DNA from: Torymus aiolomorphi
Lineage: Eukaryota; Arthropoda; Insecta; Hymenoptera; Torymidae
DNA length: 64,000 bases
Assembly (NCBI GenBank): GCA_036365515.1
Contig: CM070874.1
Location: forward strand, 49,978,583 to 50,042,582
Direction: 5' to 3'
Below the pieces are notes generated by a model. It searched no databases. It had not been told where the DNA came from and was given only the letters and a program-made list of their open reading frames with translations. The translations under genes and the position numbers were made by a program. Of the stretch, positions 52,415 through 64,000 are shown one piece after another; within the stretch, counting starts at the first letter, position 1; each line of letters begins with the position of its first letter.

Positions 52415-52535
52415 AATGTTCACTTATTAAATAAGTGAAAAGTTGTCCCTTATTTAGCAAGTGAAATAAGTTTTACTTGTAGAATAAGTGAAATAGCTTT
52501 TACTTGTCGAATAAGTGAATATTGACATGTGATGA
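52415..52535. repeat. Short tandem repeat of about 27 bp with palindromic core
   Basis: Four degenerate units of the form TTTACTTGT-GAATAAGTGAAAT, each able to pair within itself (ACTTATT/AATAAGT). Confidence 0.6.
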
Positions 52536-53260
52536 GTGAATTTTCACGTATTCAAATTTCGAGATCAATATTACAATACAATATAGTAATTTTTTGTCTC
52601 ACCAAGGTTTGATAGGAGCTATAATTTTTATTATTTAATTAAAAAATCCATTGCTCACATAAATAATTCAAGTCAATGATTAAATATTTTAATTTGATAA
52701 TAGTTATTCAAATTAACTAAGTGTTTTTCTTGTTTGTTTACTGAAATACATATAAATAATATGGTATTCAATGTAATTATAATTTTTTCATTCCCTAAAA
52801 TTTAAACTTGAACAAATTCTTTTATTTGTTAAAAATGATTATTTAATGTAAATTTTCATAATCATAATAATTAAATTATAGTATTCTGCAGCTTTTTAAA
52901 TATTCCGTGTAATTTTAAAGTCCAAATAAATAGATTAAAAATCTTATTCAATTATCTTTATTTAAGTTATCTTTGTTTAAGAACTGACACATCTCCTAAA
53001 ATATGTTTAAGAACTGGGCCAAATAATCGATTTTGAATATTTATATATTTCATGAACTATTCTTCTTTATAGTTATTACTTATTAATAATACTAAGCATT
53101 GCAACTTATACCTTAGACGTTCAAGTACTCTGGGATATTTACCTCAGGAGATATTAATATTTAATGTATGTAATGGAGTGCAAGTTTGTCACATCATTAG
53201 TCTAGAGCTATAGTAATTTACACTATAAAAGAATTATTATCCCAATATTTGTGACACCTA
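52536..53260. other. AT-rich spacer
   Basis: No gene or repeat is recognised. Confidence 0.4.
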
Positions 53261-53537
53261 GAATTTTCCTTGATTGAATACCTTGCTATCTTTCCGAAGA
53301 TCTTGTGGGAATGGTCCTTGGCGTCTAATAACATATCAATTTGGCACATCCCTTACCATTACCTTTCGATCTCAGAGGCAACCTCCTTTTCACACACACC
53401 CACGCGCGCGATCTCATCAAGCGGTCTCGGCAGCCAATTCATTAATCTGCGTATCGCATCTGTCGACTCATCTAACAGAGCGTTCCTTTAATGCTCTCAT
53501 AAATCCATAACAACGTCAGGAGAAGAAGTAGAGTCAG

Positions 53538-53717
53538 CTATCCATCAGCCGGTGCACCAACGGTTTTCGACGTTTTAGAAGAAGCGCGCCGCGGTATCTC
53601 ATCGCGCGACATCGTGCGAGGAGGCCAGAGAGCTGTAGCGTCGTAATACGTCGGTGGACTATAAAAGGAGCCACTTTCCCGCATCCGCCTGTACGGTGGG
53701 TAGCCTTTGCTACGAGC
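53538..53717 (-). CDS. Candidate terminal exon, unknown product
   Basis: A GC-richer stretch at about 53400-53830. On the minus strand, a pyrimidine-rich acceptor (CTTCTCGGCTCGTAG) precedes an open frame that reads KGYPPYRRMRESGSFYS, PPTYYDATALWPPRTMSRD, then EIPRRASSKTSKTVGAPADG and a stop at 53538-53540. The composition is protein-like but no family is recognised, and no polyadenylation signal is close. Against it, the plus strand has a TATAAAAGG at about 53660 that could make the same island a promoter. Either reading is weak. Confidence 0.28.
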   Translation of the reverse strand, partial: ARSKGYPPYRRMRESGSFYSPPTYYDATALWPPRTMSRDEIPRRASSKTSKTVGAPADG

Positions 53718-53990
53718 CGAGAAGAAAGTGGGGTATATGTAGGAGCAAAATGCGTGCGGATGAACGACGGAAGTCGTAAACAAAAAATGCATTCGCCAGA
53801 GCAGCCGAGATTTAGAGGCTCCGCGCTCTCGCGATGCTAGTGAAATTCATAAGAAAAATGAAGTTGCTCCGCGCTCCTTTACGTTTTTTCGCTCTTCCCC
53901 GTTATTTATTCAAGTTTTTTAATTCTTTTACCTTAATTCTAGATTTTTATTTATATTTTAATGATTTCATATTTTATCAGAAAGAGCTCT

Positions 53991-54200
53991 TTAACCCTTT
54001 CAGTCACAGACGCCACTATAGTGGCGTCATTTTATTTTCGGTTTCAGCATTCAATTTTTTTTTAGGTGGAAGAGTAAATATATATTTCCAATGTTTTTTT
54101 TACAGAAATTACAGTAAACGTGACTACAATCCCTAAAATGGGGTGAAAACTACACACTTCAATGCCAAATAAAATCGAATTGGGTGACTGAAAGGGTTAA
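53991..54200. mobile_element. piggyBac-type MITE, 202 bp
   Basis: TTAA at both edges. Ends CCCTTTCAGTCAC and GTGACTGAAAGGG are exact inverted repeats, and CCC...GGG ends next to TTAA are classic for piggyBac. A perfect 20-bp palindrome, GACGCCACTATAGTGGCGTC, lies just inside the left end. No ORF. Confidence 0.92.
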
Positions 54201-54436
54201 GAATTATTACAGGCCACGGCACGAAGAGATTACCTTCTTGGGTCCGCCGAAGTTCTCTAATTAGCAAATAGAGCTAAACAGGAGAGCCACAGTGCGAGAA
54301 GAAGAATTCTTCTCGCAGCTGTCTGCGCCACGAAAAATTCTTTTTGATGCTAGAAAAAAAGTTAAAGTGTGTTCTGAAGGTAAAGCGGTTGGTTTCAATT
54401 ACACAGGCCTACAAAAAGGCGCTTTGTGCTGGGGTT

Positions 54437-55367
54437 GAAACCACTCTATTCCTATGTATTTTGGGCTCCTGAATACAAATTTGAAATAAAAAAAACTGAT
54501 AAAATCAACGTTTTTTCGAATATAACTGTCATGTACTATGGAAATAGGTACGCCAAGTGGAAAAGAGTACTTCAAATGAACCAAATAAACTTACTGGATA
54601 TTAATTAGATGGCTAAAGCCGGGGTTTAAGAGTTATTTGCTTTTTTGAACTCGTCGTTTCTCATCTTGATCAATTTCCAGAAAACCTTGGAGGATTCCTG
54701 TGAAGAGCATGGGGAAAGATTTCACGGGGCTAAAACAGAATTTGAACGTCGGTATCAAGGAAAATGAGACGTTAATATGATGCCAGACTACTATCGGATA
54801 TTGAAAAGAGAGACTACGACAAAAGGCAATAAACGACATATTACACAGGCCATTTGAAGATAAACGCGTACGAAAGTGCAAAACGATAGAAAAGAATCTA
54901 TTGCTCTTACGTCAGAAAATATGTAGCTGAGGCTGCTTCTCCTCATTTTGAGAAACAAAGAACTTGACAAAATTTTACTTTTAAGATTCTGTTAGTGTTT
55001 CAACCGTCTTTATCTTTAAAATAAACGGTTTATGCAGCACCAGTGCTCACTGTTTGACGTACTTCAATGCTAAAGTGTAAAATGTAAGTTTTGCCTCGAT
55101 GTTATTCTTTCAAAAAAGCAAATAGCTGTTAATCCCTGGCTTTAGACATCTAATATTAATTAGATGGATATTAACCAGTAAGTTTGTTTGGTCCATTTAC
55201 AATACTCTCTTTCACTTGGCACATCTATTTCCATAGTACACGGCAGTTAAAGTCGAAAAAACGTGGTTTTTATCAGTTTTTTTATTTTTCTGAAAATAAG
55301 CCTTTTGACCTCTATTTTTGACTTTAAATTCGTGCTCAGGAGGCCAATATACATAGGAATAGTTCTT
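54437..55367. mobile_element. Foldback element, about 930 bp
   Basis: Left CTATTCCTATGTATTTTGGG pairs with the right-hand complement CCAATATACATAGGAATAG. Further arm words include TTAACTGGTAAGTTT-type pairs and AAGCAAATA/TATTTGCTT. Arms of about 230 bp with moderate divergence. The central 440 bp has no ORF. Confidence 0.75.
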
Positions 55368-58861
<3,494 letters not shown>

Positions 58862-59087
58862 TATATGTATATAGTTGAATGTCTCGATTTTAATCCTTTT
58901 GCCCAAAGAACTCAGCCAAACGAAATCTAAAATGTACCCCTAAAAAAATTTTCAAATCGATTAAGCCAATTTTATTCCAGTCGTCGTGCGGCCAAAAAAT
59001 CACTTTTTTTTTCAAAAATAACAATGAAATTCGAAATATAATTTATTTTAAAAAATGTACGTTTTCATCAATAACTTAGGACTATAG

Positions 59088-59593
59088 TGTTATGGATGAA
59101 TATCCGTACGAATGTACAGAATAAGAAGAGGCAGAGTACAATTATAATATGACGACCTTTTTACTGTTAAAAGTTGTGATAGCTCCCTTGTAACATTCTG
59201 GCGCCCAACTAAGGGGCCGGTAAGTAAACTGCACTGGAACCCACGAGAGATAAAGAAGAGTCTCATTAATAATTTCGCTGTGCCGTGTGACGCTAGAAGT
59301 TTCACATGGTCCCAACAGCGCATTTGGTGCCGATAAAGAAGATTTACCGTCGAGGGCGTCGGTTTCCGCAGCCCCAGCCGTGTTATGGATGATATCCGTA
59401 CAAATATGCAGAATAAGAAGTGGCAAGGAGTACAATTACAATATGACGACGATTAGCAGAAAGCCGAGCGGTGGCGGTCGTGGCTAGTATATACCTAGTA
59501 GTAGTGTTTCTGACTCGCGAGTCGGCGGCCCTCGTTCAAGCCTGGGGTCTTTCACTTATTATTATTAAAAGTTGCGATAGCTCACACGTAACA
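59088..59593 (+). mobile_element. TRIM: miniature LTR retrotransposon
   Basis: Two LTR-like repeats, 59088-59195 and 59381-59593, both begin TGTTATGGATGA and end GTAACA. The 185-bp interior starts TTC followed by TGGCGCCCAACTAAGGGGCC, which has the form of a Lys-type primer-binding site directly after an LTR. There is no coding capacity. The left LTR is only 108 bp because it lacks the tRNA-like middle part found in the right one. No purine-rich tract before the right LTR and no target duplication were found, so the structure may be rearranged. Confidence 0.65.
59482..59550 (+). tRNA. tRNA-like sequence in right LTR of TRIM (degenerate)
   Basis: Starts at GTGGCTAGT-type A box, contains the hairpin GACTCGCGAGTC and a good B box GTTCAAGCC. 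The A box is damaged compared with TGGCCAGTTGG in the related copy at 62.6 kb. Confidence 0.4.
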
Positions 59594-62060
59594 CTTGATA
59601 GCATTTGATTTTACCCAAAAATGTTAAGTACAAAAGTTGTAGAAAACATTAAAACAACATTTTTTTCCTATAAATACGATTTTCAACGCCGTAATACATG
59701 TAAAATGGTCGACTTCCGACTGTAACGCACGTCATACGTTGTGCCGTTTTATTTATCGAGTTCTTCTTCATTTATTTATTATTTGCGAGTTCTAACAGAT
59801 TCATCCGATTTTCAGTATAAAAATATAGTAAAATATAGTATAGTAAATATATTATAAATAAATAAGTATAAATAAATAGTATAGTATAAATATAGTATAG
59901 TAAATATAGTAAAATATAGGAAAATATAGTAAAATATAGTATAGTATTGATTATAATCAACCAGAATAAGGCTACGAAAATTTAAAAAATGTTTTCGGAA
60001 AATCTACTGGATGGAGAATCAATCGGAAATTTAGTAGAGTATGCTTAATTATTATGCCATTGAAGGGCTTGAAAGAATGCTATTTTCATCCATGTCGGTA
60101 CTTCGCATGGCCTTATGTTAAAAACTACATTTTATAGGTGGTTATTGATAAGTCAACATCAATAATGATTTATACGCTTATTAAAATTACATACAAAATT
60201 TATGATGAATAATGAGAATTATGAGATACTTTTTTAAGACATGCCTTGGACTTCTCGAGACATATATTTAACCACGATGTGAATGTAAATAATCGTAGTA
60301 AGAATTTGCAAAATAATTGTTTAAGCTATGCAAAATTTATTTATTTAGCTCAGGACTCATATTTCTGGTATGATTAATGGACTTTTAATAATTTTTTCAA
60401 ACAAAAACAGTGACCTCTCTTCTGAAATTGGCTGAAAAATCTTCAACATTATTATTCAAGAGTAAATTAATGAAAGAATACTGACAAAAGAATAGTAAAT
60501 GTTAGGTTAACTTAAAATCGGTATGTGCTGTAGGGCATAAGTAACAATATACTTGCTTCTGGTGGAAATTTGTAAATATTATTTTCAGCATTTTATCAAA
60601 ATTTGAATTTTATTCCATTCCAGTTATAGCTATTAATGAATGTAACTTTAAGTACTAACAACAACATTAATTTTTTAATAAACAATAAATTATTTTATCA
60701 ACCATTCTGCTATGGAAATAGGAAACTTCTAATGTTCATTATCATGAAAGATTATTGCGAAATTAATATAAAATATTTAGAATTTGAATATCAGAATATT
60801 GTTGTGCACAATAATTTAAAAAGAATCAATACGAACTTCACAAAGTAAATTGAATATCAAATAATCCCAGGTTCTCAAATTATTTCGTGATATTACAAAT
60901 CAATACCAAATTGCTATTTTACATTTAAATTTCAATGGGGAGCACGTAAAAATCAATAAATCGAAAAGCGTCATGAAAAAATATCTGTTTCCACAAACTA
61001 ATTTATTATCAACTGTCCCCGTGCATTTTTTTCGTTCAATCGTCTCCGCTTGACCTACATTTACGAAAAATATCCTACGTTCCTTGTGTCTACCCTCGCC
61101 GATGTGAATATCCATTCGTTTGAAAATATCCTATTACTTGCTCAATGGACGTTTGTCGCATCGCCGATGAAAAATATTTACTTTTATCGTTTATACATTT
61201 GATGGTAGACGCAAGAAAAAATTTCGTTCATTTCTCTGTCGCTTAATGGAACATGTACAATATAAGCATCCCTTGGCTACAATATCAAAATGACAGGAAC
61301 ATAGTTTGACCATGAGTATAATTACAACCATTTATTGTGCAGGCGAAAATATTTATCTCCATCAGTAAGATTGTCAGCTGACGATTCATTTACTTGTTAA
61401 GACTTGATTTGTTCGAATTCGGGGCAAATGTGTATACGATCTTCGTAAAAGTAAAACGTAGATGTATATTAAATAACCGAAGTTGCAAAAATAAAAACTT
61501 ACAATGTCACAATGTAAAAACTTTTATTTTGATTTTACACTATATGGTACTAGTTAATATTTCTATAGTTATTTCTCATATTATATATATACAGATTACT
61601 TAAAAAATGAACGTATTGTAGTTTGTAATTTTTATATTTATGTTCCATTTTGAAACTGAACCTTTCTATATGCATAACATAATTCATCTTATTTGTAAGG
61701 AAGTTGAAAATTCTCTATGAATTTAATATTCTTATTGATGTATGTGTAATCATTATCATCTTAAGCCAGAATTATAATGACTAAGCATCACAATAAAGTA
61801 TTGCTTGTTTAAAAGCTCAAAATGAATTAAAGTAAACAGCATTTATCCCTATATATTACGACTATAAATATAAGAAATTATATTTCCATGACAAAATAAA
61901 TAAACGGAATTTGTACAAATGAAAAGTGCAGCCCTTTTATATAATTGCTCATACAAATGTTTTTAAGCTTCCAACATTTTTTACAATACAGCTTGTCAAT
62001 TGTGAAGTTTGCAAGTTTATCAAATTTTCTCGGACAAATATCGCATCTGTTATACGAATC
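59594..62060. other. AT-rich intron-like DNA
   Basis: No exon is recognised. 59820-59950 is a degenerate ATATAGTA repeat. Confidence 0.4.
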
Positions 62061-62400
62061 TCCATTACAATACCCATGGGTGCCCACTACAATTCTCCCG
62101 AGAATAAAAATCGTCCCACGGCAAGCAAGCCGAGAAGAATGGCTCGCGTACAGCGATGACCTCAGGAAAAATCACGTACCCTGGCGATGAAATATATATC
62201 GTCGCCGCCGACGACATCGTGCTACGTGAAAAATTTGAGAATCATGCGCCACGTCATGCCTGCATCAGCACAAGCGCGTGCAAAGCTATAGGCGCATGTC
62301 ACGATATTAAAGTGCTATGCGCCAGAGGCCGGGTGGAATACCGACGACGACGGCTTGAATGGACATCGGATAAATTGCGAAAGAAGTTATGAATGAGTTC
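62061..62400. other. GC-richer segment, possible exon
   Basis: Composition rises and two frames are open. The longest plus-strand one (62156-62392) includes GDEIYIVAADDIVLREKF and ends in a basic tail. No domain is recognised and no splice signals were convincing. It may equally be a regulatory patch. Confidence 0.25.
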
Positions 62401-62574
62401 GGTTATGGACGACGGTTCGGGCGCCCTTTGATGTCTCAGAAGGAAATTAAGTTTCGGAAAGAAAATTCTCTTTAAGGGAGTTCGATGAGGTGATGAGATG
62501 TCTGATTATCAATATTTAAAAATATACATAGTACTTCAATTGATTTTAGTATGAAATCCTGAATAGTAATATAC

Positions 62575-62730
62575 TGTTACAAGTAAGCTATCGCAACTTT
62601 TTGTGCGAGTCGACTCTACCAACTGGCCACGGCCGCCACCGCTTGGCTTTCTGCTAATCGTGGTCACATTGCAATTGTACTCCTTGCCTCTTCTTATTCT
62701 GCATATTCGTACGGACATCCATTTGTAACA
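62575..62730 (-). mobile_element. Solo LTR (TRIM-type), internally deleted
   Basis: On the minus strand it runs TGTTACAAATGGATGTCCG ... AGCTTACTTGTAACA, matching the LTRs at 59 kb. The tRNA-like part keeps an exact A box (TGGCCAGTTGG) but lacks the B box. Flanks ATAC and GTAC may be a mutated 4-bp duplication. Confidence 0.78.
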
Positions 62731-64000
62731 GTACTAAGATTAAGGGACCGCATAATTAGTAGTCATGAAATAGCAAAATAGACACTGCCGTAGGTTAATG
62801 AGAGAAGTACCTATAGTTAATCTCTACTTTAAGAACCTTTCGCTACAAAAATGGTAATTTTTAAAATGTTAAGGTTATTATTATTTATTTATTAGTTATA
62901 CGAAAATACTTTCATATGAAAAATAATGTCATAGAATCCTATAGAGGTAATTTGCAGATTATCTGCACATAGGCCTGGTTTATAATATTAAACTAAAATA
63001 AATATAAAAACATTTAGGTTTAACAAAACTAAAAAGTTGTGAATTCAAAAAAGATAGTTCAACTTTGACAAGTGTCATGAAGTGGTTTATAAATTTGTTC
63101 GTCTTATGAAACCATTTTTCTTTGGAACGAATGGTTTTATTTACCTATATTTAAACTTTGCTCTACACTTTTTTATCTCCAAGATATTCTTTCCGTTTTT
63201 GCCGTCTATTATCTCACGTTCTTTTTAACTTGAGAAGCCGGTAAAAAAATGAATCGAAAGCTTGAATATCCAACTATTAGATGGTCTCATTGGAGTTGTC
63301 AAAACAGCACTTTTACAGTATTATTTTTTTTATATTTTGATATCGTAAAAATAATGAAAGATGGTTTGTTTAGAAAAAGAAACGGGAAACTCGCAGAACA
63401 AGTAATTTTTGTAGCGAAAGCTTCTTAAAGTAGGTATTACAAGATTTAATTCTCTTTTAGAACATTGTTTCTAGCTTATCTCTTTGCAAAACTGACAGCG
63501 GTGTTAGTTTCGCTATGTTTTTGGTTACTAATTAGGTGATTCCTTAATTTTTGTTTGTTGATTTTTTTTGATGGTCTAACATTTTTCTCCTGTATTATAG
63601 AAGGTAAAAAAATAAAGGCGAATAATGTACAGAGGGTGTACTTCTGATAAAAATTTTTAGCAGTTTTAGAATGCGAGAAGTGCAGATGAAATGTAGATTT
63701 TCTCAAATGTTCCATGAATAATACTAGATCATTTTCAACTCCACATTGAACTTTGGATATGTTACAAAGAAGAAAATACTTTATAGATCTTTATAATTTC
63801 TACTTATGCGAATAAACGAGATGTGTATCAATATGAATGAATGAAATATTATTTAAGATCTTTGTTTAGTTGAACAATCTAATCTGTTAACATTAAATTT
63901 TAAATTTTAATTAAAATTTGAATGATGATTAAATTATTATTACTAAAATATAAAAACATTATTTCTTAAAAAATCAATGTCTAAAAATTGGTATAATATG
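62731..64000. other. AT-rich spacer
   Basis: No gene or repeat is recognised up to the window end. Confidence 0.4.

Overview
The window looks like AT-rich euchromatic DNA from an insect, most likely a hymenopteran. The evidence is the general composition, a spliced exon of an arthropod-type aminergic receptor, and a repeat set rich in Penelope-like, TRIM-like, Tigger, Mutator-like and palindromic MITE elements. The species cannot be named from the sequence. Only one host coding exon is convincing: a 110-bp minus-strand exon (8566-8675) with canonical splice sites on both sides. It encodes the TM3 region of a biogenic-amine GPCR, most like the insect D2-like dopamine receptor. The simplest reading is that most of the 64 kb is intron of that gene. 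No exon before or after it could be identified, so this remains inference.

Layout. 1-8.5 kb: a foldback element, a GC-richer segment of unknown nature with GA/CT microsatellites, a decayed I/Jockey-like LINE (about 4.5-6.8 kb) split by a 235-bp solo LTR carrying a tRNA-like sequence, and a palindromic MITE beside the receptor exon. 8.7-20 kb: intron-like DNA with a decayed reverse transcriptase, a TA-flanked 908-bp element, a TTAA-flanked MITE, small hairpins and long CA and CT tracts. 20-34 kb: a Tigger/pogo element with a broken transposase, a GC-rich island, a near-perfect inverted duplication around a long AT repeat, several MITEs, an I-like RNase H remnant, a second copy of the first foldback family and more tRNA-bearing LTRs.

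34.6-40.1 kb is a 5.5-kb Mutator-like transposon with its own terminal repeats. A 2.1-kb foldback is inserted in it, and that foldback contains a 944-bp hAT-type element with a perfect 8-bp target duplication. A small fourth element also lies inside. 42-48.6 kb holds Penelope-like material: a 5'-truncated RT plus GIY-YIG ORF, a tail with a hammerhead-ribozyme motif, and a palindromic pile-up of related tails with two further hammerhead-like motifs. 49.6-55.4 kb contains another tRNA-bearing LTR, a 93-bp minisatellite interrupted by a very young foldback, a TTAA-flanked piggyBac-type MITE and other palindromes. 58.5-62.7 kb has a roughly 380-bp AT repeat, a miniature LTR element (TRIM) with a primer-binding-site-like sequence, and one more solo LTR.

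Two groups deserve most attention. The first is a set of 150-235-bp solo LTRs with TG...CA ends and 4-bp duplications, several of which enclose tRNA-like sequences with pol III A and B boxes. The second is the hammerhead motifs in the Penelope-like tails, one of which shows a paired U3/A8 substitution in the catalytic core. Nothing here is a complete autonomous element: every transposase or RT seen is broken or truncated.
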